Shown: positions 51,948-60,491 of the stretch, piece by piece
Numbering within the stretch: position 1 is the stretch's first letter
Layout of the letters: every line of letters begins with the position of its first letter
From: JAQBQH01 sp035607415
GTDB lineage: Bacteria; Myxococcota_A; Polyangia; Palsa-1104
Reading direction: 5' to 3'
NCBI GenBank assembly: GCA_035607415.1
Contig: DATNAQ010000088.1
Location: 1 to 64,000, forward strand
DNA: 64,000 nucleotides
Notes under the pieces: model-generated
What the model saw: the letters and a program-made list of their open reading frames with translations, nothing else
Databases searched by the model: none
What the model was told of the DNA's origin: nothing
Program-made: the position numbers and the translations under genes

Positions 51948-52717
51948 GAGCGCACCTCGAGCCCGCGCGCGGCGAGCCCTGCCTTCAAAGAGCCCATCGA
52001 TTCGGTCTTGTAGTGCAGGATGCTGGCGACGGCGACGGCATCTGCCCCGCGGTCGAACGCGCTTACGACGTGGTCGATGCTGCCCGCTCCGCCGCACGCG
52101 ATGACAGGCACCGGCAGCCGCGGGCCGAGCGTCTGCACCAGCTCCAGATCGAACCCCTTGCGTGTGCCCTCGGCGTCGACGGACGTTACCAGCACCTCGC
52201 CCGCGCCGAGCTCCACCGCGCGCTGCGCCCACTCGACGACGTCGAGGCCGGTGCGCTCGCGGCCGTTGTCCGTGTAGGCTTCCCAGCCGCCTTCGCGACG
52301 GCGTTTGGCCTCGATCGATACGACGATGCATTGCGAGCCGAAGGTGCGGCTGGCTTCGGCGATGAGCTCGGGCCGGCGGATGGCGCCGGTGTTGATCGCC
52401 ACTTTGTCCGCGCCGGCGCGCAGGAGCTGATGGATGTCGTCGACCTTGCGGATGCCGCCGCCGACGGTGAGCGGGACGAAGATCTCGGACGCCGTTCGGG
52501 AGACGACGTCGACGAGGTTGTTGCGCTCATAGAGGCTGGCGACGATGTCGATGTACAGCAGCTCGTCGGCCCCCGCCTGGTAATAGCGGACGGCGTGCTC
52601 GGCCGGATCGCCGATCACGCGTAGTCCCTCGAGATGGATCCCCTTGACCAGGTTCGGCCCCTTGATGTCGAGCCGGGCGATCACGCGGCGTGGCAACTTC
52701 TGCGGATCTGGCTTCAT
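51944..52717 (-). CDS. HisF-like subunit, triad 2
   Basis: 257 aa from ATG 52717. It starts RRVIARLDIKGPNLVKGIHL: the first catalytic Asp position is kept (LDI), unlike the triad 1 copy, but the IPC context is altered to IAR. The second site reads LVTSVDAEGTRKGFD. VPLTVGGGIRKVDDI and ACGGAGSIDHV are phosphate-binding barrel loops. It starts 19 bp after the GT4 stop, the largest gap in this operon. Confidence 0.87.
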   Translation of the reverse strand: MKPDPQKLPRRVIARLDIKGPNLVKGIHLEGLRVIGDPAEHAVRYYQAGADELLYIDIVASLYERNNLVDVVSRTASEIFVPLTVGGGIRKVDDIHQLLRAGADKVAINTGAIRRPELIAEASRTFGSQCIVVSIEAKRRREGGWEAYTDNGRERTGLDVVEWAQRAVELGAGEVLVTSVDAEGTRKGFDLELVQTLGPRLPVPVIACGGAGSIDHVVSAFDRGADAVAVASILHYKTESMGSLKAGLAARGLEVRS

Positions 52718-52736
52718 CTCCGTCGCCTCACGCCTA

Positions 52737-53897
52737 TCACGCGATCCGGCCGCCAGCAACGGCAAGCTCTGCCGCGCGCAGGAGTGACGCCGCCACGTTG
52801 GACGGCGTGCAGCGTTCGACGAGACGGCGGGAGGCGGCGCCCATCGCGGCACGAGCGTGATCGTCACCCGCGATGGTGTCGATGGCGCGGGCCAGCCCGG
52901 CGACGTCGCCAGGCGCGAAGCGGTGACCGTTGACGCCCTGCTCGACGAGATCGATGGTGGCGCCGCACGCCGCCGAAGCGATCACGGGTAATCCGGCCAG
53001 CTCGGCCTCGTTGACGACCAGGCCCCAGACCTCCTCGAGCGACGGGAGAACAAACAGATCGGCGAGCTGGTAATAGAGCGGCAGCTCTTCGAGAGGGCGA
53101 TTGCCGACGAAGCGGAATGATCCCGGCCGCAGCGTGGCGGCGGCGTGTTTCTCCCAGGTGATCCGCATCGCGCCGTCGCCAACGAACAGCAAGGCGACGT
53201 CTCTCCCGTCGTGCTGCACGCGCGCGACTGCGTCGATGAGATGATCCCCGCCCTTGCGCTCGAGCATTCGCCCGACGAAAAGCACGACGCGAGCCTCGCC
53301 GAAACCGAGGGCTGCGCGCTCGGCGGCAACCCGTGGCTGGGTCCGGGCGACCAGCTCGAGGAAGCGCGCGTTGTCGATGCAATGGTAGGCGGGCACGACG
53401 CGCTCCCGCACCGCGCCGAGCGAAACGAGATAGTCGGCGGACGCGCTGCCGTAGCTCGCCCAGGCGTCGCTGTGGCGCACGAGGTATCGCACCGCCGGGC
53501 GTGTGGCGCTGCGCTGAAGGCTCGGCTCGTTGGCGGTGCTGCCGGCCCACAAGACGTGCGGGATGCGGCGGCGGCGGCAGGCCAAGAAGGCGTGCCAGTT
53601 GGTGAGCGACATCCAGCCGGAGTTGATGACGACGTCTGGTGCGCAGCCGCGCAGGAAGCGGCCGAAGCCTGGGTTGACGTGAAAGGAGAGCGTATCCCAG
53701 CGCAAGAGAAGGTTGAGCTGCCGCCCCGGCAGGACGACGCTGCGAAAGGTCGAAGCGGCGCCCGCGTCCCACGCGCGATCAGCTTCGCGCTCGGCGAAGA
53801 AGGCGATGGTGAGATCGACGCCGGCGCTCTTCGACAGCGCCTCGAACACCGGCGTCATGTGTGGATTGACGATGTTGTGGAGTAGCAGGATGCGCAT
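52737..53897 (-). CDS. GT4-family glycosyltransferase
   Basis: 386 aa, GT-B fold. N-terminal MRILLLHNIVNPHMTPVF; C-terminal donor domain with RVVLFVGRMLERKGGDHLIDA, LLFVGDGAM, RFVGNRPLEELPLYYQLADLFVLPS and the EEVWGLVVNEAELAGLPVIA EX7E motif. It adds one sugar during O-unit assembly. The ATG overlaps the preceding stop as TGATG. Confidence 0.9.
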   Translation of the reverse strand: MRILLLHNIVNPHMTPVFEALSKSAGVDLTIAFFAEREADRAWDAGAASTFRSVVLPGRQLNLLLRWDTLSFHVNPGFGRFLRGCAPDVVINSGWMSLTNWHAFLACRRRRIPHVLWAGSTANEPSLQRSATRPAVRYLVRHSDAWASYGSASADYLVSLGAVRERVVPAYHCIDNARFLELVARTQPRVAAERAALGFGEARVVLFVGRMLERKGGDHLIDAVARVQHDGRDVALLFVGDGAMRITWEKHAAATLRPGSFRFVGNRPLEELPLYYQLADLFVLPSLEEVWGLVVNEAELAGLPVIASAACGATIDLVEQGVNGHRFAPGDVAGLARAIDTIAGDDHARAAMGAASRRLVERCTPSNVAASLLRAAELAVAGGRIA

Positions 53898-55177
53898 CAA
53901 GAAACCCGCCGTTCGCGGAGCGCCTGGTGCAGCGCCGTGGCGACGCCGGCGGCGAGGATCGGCACGATGATTTGGAGCCGCTCGAGCGCCCACTCGTTGG
54001 CTTGATATGAAGCAACGCTGCGGGCGAACACGGCGGTGCCGATCATGACGATGAAGGGACCGAGCATCGGCGCCAGAAAGGCGAGCCCGCGACGGCGCAA
54101 CGTCACGAGCGCCAGCAGCGCGAGCGCGGCGAGCGCGGCGAAGTACAACGGATAGCGGTCGACGCTCACGTGGTAGGCCCAGGCCACCGCGTTCGCGCTC
54201 TCCTTCGACAAGAGCGCCGGCGTGTGCGGCGCCTGCTGCATGAACGCCTTGGTGTCGACATCGACGTGGAGCGCCGGAAAATCGGGGTGGGTGCGGAGCT
54301 GATCGAGCACCTGCACGGTGTGGCCGTTCAGCAGGCGCCCGAGCTCGCCGACGGCGTTCTGCCAGTAGCTCGCGGCCAGCCGTGCGACCACGAGCGCCGC
54401 GGCGGTGACGACCCCAACGTCGCGCAGGAGGCGCTTCGTCCACGTCGGCGACGCGAGCAGCGTCGCGAGCGCGCCGGTGGCGATCGGGATGGCGGCGATC
54501 TCCCACTGCGGGCGCAACCAGACCAGCACCAGCGCTGAGCCGCACGTCTCCCACGGACGCATCGGCGAGCCGAACAGCGGCGCCAGCGCCAACTCGGCCC
54601 AGATGAGCGCGTAGAAGAGGTTGTTGTAGAAGTAGGTGAGGTGCCAGAGGAAGCGCGTGTCGACGAGGATGATGGCGAAGAAGAGGAGCTTGCCGGGAAG
54701 ATCGACGTGGCGCAGATGGCGCACGAAGAAGGCGCCGCTCCATAACAAGAACAGCAGCTCCTGGGCCACGTTCGGCGAGAGCAGGTGCAGCGAGCGGTAG
54801 AACGCGACGCTGAGGCTGGTGCCGGGTGGATAGCCGAGCACCCAGCTGACCACTCCGTGGCGATAGCCCTCGGTGAGACCGCCGTAGCGGATCGCGAGCA
54901 GGAGCACGCGGTGGTACTCGATCTGAGCGTCCCACGCGATGCCGGAATACGAGAGCCCGAAGTAGGCGACGACGAGCGCGAGCAGCAGCAGCACGACGAG
55001 CCCGCGCCAATCGCGGCGCGCGAGCTGATAGAGCACCCACGCCGAGGCGCCGAGGAACGTGACGACCTGCAGCCAGCGCCAGGCGGTGAACAGCGCCGCT
55101 TCGGTCGGACCGCCGATGCCGAGGAAGGCGATCGGGATCAAGCTCACGAGGAAGAAGACGAGGAACGCGTCGATCAT
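53897..55177 (-). CDS. Polytopic membrane protein, putative GT-C enzyme or O-unit polymerase
   Basis: 426 aa with about ten hydrophobic helices; helices are dense in residues 1-90, 130-290 and 335-415. A long periplasmic loop (about 90-130 and 290-345) holds YSGIAWDAQIEYHR and YGGLTEGYRHG. No named family is recognised. Given the Wzx-type locus without a clear Wzy elsewhere in the window, it could be the polymerase or a GT-C transferase. ATG 55177 overlaps the preceding stop (ATGA). Confidence 0.6.
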   Translation of the reverse strand: MIDAFLVFFLVSLIPIAFLGIGGPTEAALFTAWRWLQVVTFLGASAWVLYQLARRDWRGLVVLLLLALVVAYFGLSYSGIAWDAQIEYHRVLLLAIRYGGLTEGYRHGVVSWVLGYPPGTSLSVAFYRSLHLLSPNVAQELLFLLWSGAFFVRHLRHVDLPGKLLFFAIILVDTRFLWHLTYFYNNLFYALIWAELALAPLFGSPMRPWETCGSALVLVWLRPQWEIAAIPIATGALATLLASPTWTKRLLRDVGVVTAAALVVARLAASYWQNAVGELGRLLNGHTVQVLDQLRTHPDFPALHVDVDTKAFMQQAPHTPALLSKESANAVAWAYHVSVDRYPLYFAALAALALLALVTLRRRGLAFLAPMLGPFIVMIGTAVFARSVASYQANEWALERLQIIVPILAAGVATALHQALRERRVS

Positions 55178-56448
55178 CGGCGCGCCTTGAGCCACAGCCA
55201 CGCGAAGTTGCTGGGTGGGTAGTTGAAGCCGCGGAAGTCGCGGTTGAGATAGCTGCGATCGACGACGCGCTCGGCGAGCTTCTCGAGGAGCGGGTCGTCG
55301 CGCAGGGCGCGAAAAGCGAGCACGACCGCCGACGCGATGTATTCGCCGCGCTCGTCGAGCCGGGAGGAGCCGAGGTCGCGGATGCACGGCAGCGTGCGCA
55401 CCTCGGACCAACCGAGCTTGGTCCAGGCCACGAGGTACCACGTCGGCAGCACGCACTGCTCGCGCTGCTGATCGAGCCAGACCGCGTCGAAGCGATCGCT
55501 GCCGAGCTCGGCGATCACGCGGTAGTGGTCGAGGAACGGATGCATCGGAAACTCGTGCGCCAGCTCCTTCAGGAGCGCACGTCGCTCCTCGACCGGGTGC
55601 GCGTCGACGACCGCACGACGAAAACGCTCGTCGACGGGCCACCAGCGCGGCGCCGGCGTGGTGGTCGGTGCCGCGCGCGGCGCCAGCAGCATCATGCCGA
55701 ACGGGTGGCCGTGCGGCAGCGGCAGCGTCGGCATGTACGAGACCTCGGCGCCGTCGGCGACCGACTCGACGACATAGCCGGGCAGCGGCCGCTGCAGCCG
55801 GCCCTCGCGCGGGAAGGTCCAGACGATCGGGCTCAGGTGGCGCATCTCCATGCGCGTGACGTCGCCGAAGATGTCGACCTTGTTGAGCGGATGGATCGCG
55901 CGCACGGCGGTCGGCTCGACGAGGGTGCCGTCGGAGGCGATGAGCCGCGGCGTCGTCGCATCGGCGTAGGTCATCGCGAAGACGACGTCGTACCAGGTCG
56001 TGTAGCCGAGCGGCCACATGCTGCCGCCGATGCGCGTGAAGAGCGCAGCGTTGGTCGCCCGGTTGTCGAAGTGATAGGCGATGTCGGGCGGGGCGCCCTC
56101 CATGTGCTCGTCGATGGTGAGGCGGGGCTGTGGGTACGGCTCGTTGTAGAGCAGCACGTCGCCGTTGTTGACGAACGCGGAGAGAAAGCCGGCGTTGCCC
56201 ATCTCGGTATCGGAGTACATCGGGGGCAGCGCCACGTAGAGCGGGCCGTCGAGCTTCCACTCGGCGAGCGAGTCGTCGAGAATCTGCTCGCGGTAGTGAT
56301 TGGCGATCTTCGGCCGCGGGCGCTTGCGCAGGCGCTTGAGGTTGGTCCACGGCAGCGACGCGGCGAACTCGAGCTTGAGCGTCCGCGCTTCACCGACGAT
56401 GACGGCGGCGACGATGCACCACAGGACGACGAGCGCGGCTCTCCTCAT
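55174..56448 (-). CDS. Unknown protein with one N-terminal membrane helix
   Basis: 424 aa. Residues 5-20 (ALVVLWCIVAAVIVGEA) form a membrane anchor or uncleaved signal; the remaining 400 residues are soluble and presumably periplasmic. They contain many Trp/Tyr/Pro-rich blocks (PPMYSDTEMGNAGFLSAF, NEPYPQPRLTID, CIRDLGSSRLDERGEY) but no motif I recognise. It lies between a methyltransferase and a polytopic protein in a tightly overlapping operon, so a role in glycan modification or export is likely. Coupled on both sides by ATGA overlaps. Confidence 0.55.
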   Translation of the reverse strand: MRRAALVVLWCIVAAVIVGEARTLKLEFAASLPWTNLKRLRKRPRPKIANHYREQILDDSLAEWKLDGPLYVALPPMYSDTEMGNAGFLSAFVNNGDVLLYNEPYPQPRLTIDEHMEGAPPDIAYHFDNRATNAALFTRIGGSMWPLGYTTWYDVVFAMTYADATTPRLIASDGTLVEPTAVRAIHPLNKVDIFGDVTRMEMRHLSPIVWTFPREGRLQRPLPGYVVESVADGAEVSYMPTLPLPHGHPFGMMLLAPRAAPTTTPAPRWWPVDERFRRAVVDAHPVEERRALLKELAHEFPMHPFLDHYRVIAELGSDRFDAVWLDQQREQCVLPTWYLVAWTKLGWSEVRTLPCIRDLGSSRLDERGEYIASAVVLAFRALRDDPLLEKLAERVVDRSYLNRDFRGFNYPPSNFAWLWLKARR

Positions 56449-57119
56449 GGGCGGGTTGCGCGCAAGAAGATGTTGCCGCAGAGGAGACTGACCCGCCACG
56501 TGCGCGCGGCGGCGAACACGCCGGAGCCGGTGACCTCGAGGGGCCTGAAGCCGGCGTCGGCGACGAGCGCGCGCAGGCTGTCGACGGTGAAGTAGTGCAG
56601 GTTGCCGCCGTCGATGCCGTGCTTCCAGAACGACGTGCGGATGGGGCGCCCGGCGAGCAGGCGCAGCCGTTGCGGCAAGTACGCCACGTTCGGCGTCTCG
56701 ACGAGCAGCGTGCCGCCGGGCCGCAGCAGGCGGTGCGCGTCGCGCAGGAACGCCGCCGGGTCGAACAGATATTGCAGCGTCGAGAGCGACACGATCGTCG
56801 TGAAGCTGCCGTCGGCGAAGGGCAGGGGGCGCGAGGCGTCGAGCACGACCCAGGTGGCGACGTCGCCGCGGCCGGCGTGCGCCGCGCTCACGACCGCGGG
56901 CGAGATGTCGGCGGCGACGACGCGCCCGTAGCGGCCGGCGGCGCGCGCGACGAGCTCGCCGGTGCCGCAGCCGATGTCGAGGAGCGCTTCGCCGCCGGGC
57001 AGGAGCGCCGCGGCGACCTCTTCGCGCGTGCGCTCGAACCGGCGCAAGAGGCGGAAGTGCAGCGGCAGCGGGAGGAGGTCTTCGTCGTGCTGCGCGTCGA
57101 AGAAGTCGGAGGTCTTCAT
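56445..57119 (-). CDS. SAM-dependent methyltransferase
   Basis: 224 aa. Motif I ALLDIGCGTGELVARAAG (about residues 45-62), VVAADISPAVV, FTTIVSLSTLQYLFDP, RPGGTLLVETPNVAYLPQRL and GGNLHYFTVDSL. The last block (NLHYF) resembles Methyltransf_23-type sugar methyltransferases. Its start and stop both overlap neighbours as ATGA. Confidence 0.87.
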   Translation of the reverse strand: MKTSDFFDAQHDEDLLPLPLHFRLLRRFERTREEVAAALLPGGEALLDIGCGTGELVARAAGRYGRVVAADISPAVVSAAHAGRGDVATWVVLDASRPLPFADGSFTTIVSLSTLQYLFDPAAFLRDAHRLLRPGGTLLVETPNVAYLPQRLRLLAGRPIRTSFWKHGIDGGNLHYFTVDSLRALVADAGFRPLEVTGSGVFAAARTWRVSLLCGNIFLRATRP

Positions 57120-58315
57120 CGGCTCGCCTCGCGCGCCGGCGTGCGCTCGTCGCAGGCGCGGCGGTAGATCGACTCCGCCTGGTCGACGATGCGGGGCAGA
57201 AAGAAGCGCTCGGAGACCATGCGCCGCGCGTTTTGGCCCATGCGCCCGAGGCGCGCGCGATCCGCGAGCAGCTCGCCGAGGGCGCGCGCGATGGCGGCTT
57301 CGTCGTGCGGCACGCAGACGCCGGCGTCGTATTCGTCGAGCCAGGGCACGCCGCAACGATCGTTGATCAGGATGGGGCGGCCGCACGCCGCCGCCGAGAG
57401 CGACGCCAGCGAGGTCTCCTCGAAGTGCGTGGGCGTGATGCAGAACAGATCGCAGTCGACGTAGGCGGCGACGGCGTCGCGGCCGTAACGCGCGCCGGGG
57501 AAGTGCACGCGCCCGGCCACGCCCTCGTCGCGCGCGAGCGCCTGCGCCGCGGCGAGGAAGCCGTCGTCGCGGCCGACGATGCACAAATGCGCCGCGGGCA
57601 CGCCGGCGCGCGCGAAGCTGCGGATGAGCGGCCCGAGGCCCTTGAGCTCGTTGATGCGGCCGACGAAGAGCACGAGCGGCACCTCGTCGCCGATCCCGAG
57701 CGACGCGCGCAGGGCGCCGCGCGCCGGCAGCGCCGCGAACTCGTCGGGATCGACGGCCAGCGGCCACAGCGCCACGCGCGCCGGATCGCCGCCGTAGCCG
57801 GCGTAGAGCGAGGCCTCGTGATCGTTCTGCGCCAGGAGCGCGGCGGCGCGGCCGAAGAGCGTGGCGGCGTGGCGGCGATCGAAGCGCTGCTTCAAGATCG
57901 CGCGCCAGCCGTCGCCGCGCGGCAGGGAGCCCCACACCGAGAGCACGAAGGGCACGCCGGCGTCGACGGCGGCGCGGGCCGCCCAGGCGTTCATCATGTT
58001 GCGCGTCTCGAACAGGTGCACGACGTCGAACTCGCGCACGTGGGCGTCGAGCCAGCCACGCATGCCGAGCGGCGCCAGGATCTTGAGCCGCCAGGCGAGC
58101 GTGTTCGACGCGTTACGGAAGCGCATCACGCGCACGCCGTCGAGCACGGCGGCGCCGCTCGGCAGCCGCTCGCCCGCGTCGAGCGCGTCGGTGGTGCAGA
58201 CGGTGACGTCGTGGCCGCGGCGCGCGAGGTGGCGCCCGAGGTCGGTGGCCATCTTGGGCGGCCCACCGTAGGCCCAGGCCGGCTCGTAGTATTGGACGCC
58301 GAGGAGGATCTTCAT
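57116..58315 (-). CDS. GT4-family glycosyltransferase
   Basis: 399 aa GT-B enzyme. N-terminal KILLGVQYYEPAWAYGGPPK with the GGPP nucleotide loop common in WbuB-like enzymes, RHLARRGHDVTVCTTD, then VPLVLFVGRINELKGLGPLI and FEETSLASLSAAACGRPILI (EX7E-like). It acts in O-unit assembly. ATG 58315 overlaps the aminotransferase stop. Confidence 0.9.
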   Translation of the reverse strand: MKILLGVQYYEPAWAYGGPPKMATDLGRHLARRGHDVTVCTTDALDAGERLPSGAAVLDGVRVMRFRNASNTLAWRLKILAPLGMRGWLDAHVREFDVVHLFETRNMMNAWAARAAVDAGVPFVLSVWGSLPRGDGWRAILKQRFDRRHAATLFGRAAALLAQNDHEASLYAGYGGDPARVALWPLAVDPDEFAALPARGALRASLGIGDEVPLVLFVGRINELKGLGPLIRSFARAGVPAAHLCIVGRDDGFLAAAQALARDEGVAGRVHFPGARYGRDAVAAYVDCDLFCITPTHFEETSLASLSAAACGRPILINDRCGVPWLDEYDAGVCVPHDEAAIARALGELLADRARLGRMGQNARRMVSERFFLPRIVDQAESIYRRACDERTPAREASR

Positions 58316-59412
58316 CCGAAGAACGCGCGCACGCCGGTCACCACGGCGTCCGCTTCTGAGTCGGTGAGCTCGGGATGGATCGGCAGCGACAGAAGTTCCT
58401 GCGCGCAGCGCTCGGCGACGGGGAAGTCGCCCGGGCGATGGCCGAAGCGGCTCATCGCCGGCTGCAGCGGGATGATCACCGGGTAATGCACGAGCGATGC
58501 GATCTGCCGCTCGCGCAGGAACTGCATGAGCGCATCGCGCCGCGGCGTGCGCACCACGAACAGGTGATGCACCGACGTGGCGCCCTCGGCGATCGCGGGC
58601 AGCACCAGCGGTAGGCCGGCGAGCGCCTGGCGATAGTGCTCGGCGATGGCGGCGCGGCGGGCGTTGTGCGCCGGCAGGTGGCGCAGCTTGACGCGCAGGA
58701 TCGCCGCCTGCAGCTCGTCGAGGCGGCTGTTGAGCCCGCGCGGATCGACGTGCAGGTAGCGGCGCTCCTGGCCGTAGTCGCGGCCGCAGCGCACGCGCGC
58801 GGCGAGCGCGGCGTCGTCGGTGGCCACGGCGCCGCCGTCGCCGAAGCAGCCGAGGTTCTTCGTGGGATAGAAGCTGTAGGCGGTGGCGGCGCCGAAACCG
58901 GCGATGTCCCGTCCGCGCCAGCGCGCGCCGTGCGCCTGCGCCGCGTCGTTGACGAGCAGGACCCCGCGCTCGCCGGCGAGCGCGCGGAGCCGGTCGAGAT
59001 CGAGCGCCTGGCCGTAGATGTGTACGGGCAAGAGCGCGCGCGTGCGCGGGCCGATCGCCGCCGCCACGCGGTCGAGATCGAGGCCGTAGGTGCGCTCGTC
59101 GAGATCGACGAACTTGGGGACGGCGCCGAGCTTGAGGATCGCCAGCGTCGAGGCGAACGCGGAGTTGGGCGTGGTGACGACCTCGTCGCCCTCGCCGATG
59201 CCGGCGGCGGCGAGCGCGAGCTCGATCGCGTCCATGCCGTTGCCGACGCCGATGACGTGCGCGACGCCGAGGAACGCGGCCAGCTCCTTCTCGAACGCTT
59301 CGACCTCGCCGCCGAGGATGAACCAGCCGCTGCCGAGGACGCGCGCGATCGCCGCGTCGAGCTCCTCGCGCATCCCGGCGACGTGGCGCCGAAAGTCGTT
59401 CATCGAGATCAC
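58312..59412 (-). CDS. PLP sugar aminotransferase (DegT/DnrJ/EryC1 family)
   Basis: 366 aa from GTG 59412 (GTGA overlap with the upstream stop); ATG 59403 is an alternative. SGWFILGGEVEAFEKELAAF, GNGMDAIELAL, LVNDAAQAHGARWRGR, and the PLP Lys in AYSFYPTKNLGCFGDGGAV (about residue 187). The FYPTKNLG motif is typical of 3-amino sugar enzymes such as FdtB/QdtB and WbpE, so with the WlbA-like oxidase at 35760 it might make a 3-amino sugar. That link is inference. Confidence 0.88.
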   Translation of the reverse strand: MISMNDFRRHVAGMREELDAAIARVLGSGWFILGGEVEAFEKELAAFLGVAHVIGVGNGMDAIELALAAAGIGEGDEVVTTPNSAFASTLAILKLGAVPKFVDLDERTYGLDLDRVAAAIGPRTRALLPVHIYGQALDLDRLRALAGERGVLLVNDAAQAHGARWRGRDIAGFGAATAYSFYPTKNLGCFGDGGAVATDDAALAARVRCGRDYGQERRYLHVDPRGLNSRLDELQAAILRVKLRHLPAHNARRAAIAEHYRQALAGLPLVLPAIAEGATSVHHLFVVRTPRRDALMQFLRERQIASLVHYPVIIPLQPAMSRFGHRPGDFPVAERCAQELLSLPIHPELTDSEADAVVTGVRAFFG

Positions 59413-60458
59413 GGGTAGACCTCGCGCTGCCAGTACTGATCGCGGTGCGCGCGGTAGTACTCGACGGTGGTGCGCACGCCGTCCTCGAGCGGCAGGCGCG
59501 GCTCCCAGCCGAGCACGCGCTTGATCTTGGCGTAGTCGCCGATGTAGTCGCCGATCTCGATCGACTTGAGGTGCTCGGGATAGGGCACGAGCTTCACCGA
59601 GCCCGAGCCGCACAGGCGAATCAGCATCTCGGCGACGGTGCGCAGCGACGCCGGCGCCGCGGTGCCGAGGTTGAACACTTCGCCGTCGGCGGCGGGGTTG
59701 TACATGGCCATGAGCAGCGCGGCGACGACGTCGCCAACCCAGTTCCAGTCGCGCAGCTGGTCGCCGCCGCCGAAGAGGCGGATCTCCTGATCGTCGAGCG
59801 CCTGACGCAGGAACCAGGCGAACACGCCCTGGCGCGCCGTCTTCATGGTGTGGCGCGGCCCGTAGGTGTTGGTCAGGCGCAGTGAGGTCGCGCGCATTCC
59901 GTAGGCCTTGGCGTAGACGAAGTGGTAGCTCTCGCCGGCCTGCTTGTTGATGCCGTTGACGTCGATGGGCGCGAGCGGGGCGCGCTCGCTCACCGGCGTC
60001 TCCGTCGGGCGGCCGTACTGCCCGCGCGTGCCGGCGAACACGATCTTGGCCTTCGACCCGGTGCGGCGGCACGCCTCGAGGAGGCCAATGTGCGACGTGA
60101 CGTTGGTGTAGAGGTCGCCGAGCGGCGTCTCCATGCTGTCGACGTGGCTGACCTGCCCGACGAGGTTGAAGATGGTCTCGAAGCGCGGGACCACGGCGCG
60201 CATCGCCTTGTCGTCGGCGGTGTCCTCCTCGAGGATGCGCACGCGATCGGCGACGCCGTCGAGGTTGAAGCGGTTGCCGCCGTAGGCGGGCCCGAGGTCG
60301 TCGACGACCGTGACCTCGCTACCGAGCGTCACCAGCACGCGCGCGAGGTTGCTGCCGATGAAGCCGAGGCCGCCGGTGACCAGCACCGGACGTCCGGCGT
60401 ACCAGCGGCGGAGCTCCGCGTCGGCGGCAACGAGCGCGGGGAGCGGCTCGAGCGTCAT
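59409..60458 (-). CDS. NAD-dependent epimerase/dehydratase
   Basis: 349 aa extended SDR: PVLVTGGLGFIGSNLARVLV (about residues 24-43), VVDDLGPAYGGNRFNL, ILEEDTADDKAMRAVVP, VGQVSHVDSMETPLGD, FAGTRGQYGRPTETPVSE and an RLTNTYGPRHTMKT block. The VGQVSH motif separates it from RmlB and GalE; it is close to UDP-glucose 4-epimerase/CDP-paratose-epimerase-like enzymes of unknown specificity. The Tyr/Lys pair appears as NKQAGESYHFVYAKAYG (variant). It is the first gene of the 12-gene minus operon; on the minus strand TACACC, 6 nt, ATG is a weak -10 candidate. Confidence 0.82.
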   Translation of the reverse strand: MTLEPLPALVAADAELRRWYAGRPVLVTGGLGFIGSNLARVLVTLGSEVTVVDDLGPAYGGNRFNLDGVADRVRILEEDTADDKAMRAVVPRFETIFNLVGQVSHVDSMETPLGDLYTNVTSHIGLLEACRRTGSKAKIVFAGTRGQYGRPTETPVSERAPLAPIDVNGINKQAGESYHFVYAKAYGMRATSLRLTNTYGPRHTMKTARQGVFAWFLRQALDDQEIRLFGGGDQLRDWNWVGDVVAALLMAMYNPAADGEVFNLGTAAPASLRTVAEMLIRLCGSGSVKLVPYPEHLKSIEIGDYIGDYAKIKRVLGWEPRLPLEDGVRTTVEYYRAHRDQYWQREVYP

Positions 60459-60491
60459 GGCGCTGGTGTAGCACGGCAGCGACGGTGCCGG

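Noticed and set aside
51318..52717. HisH and HisF as histidine biosynthesis genes
   Set aside because: No other his genes are nearby, and both copies are coupled to N-acetyl sugar amidotransferases within glycan operons.
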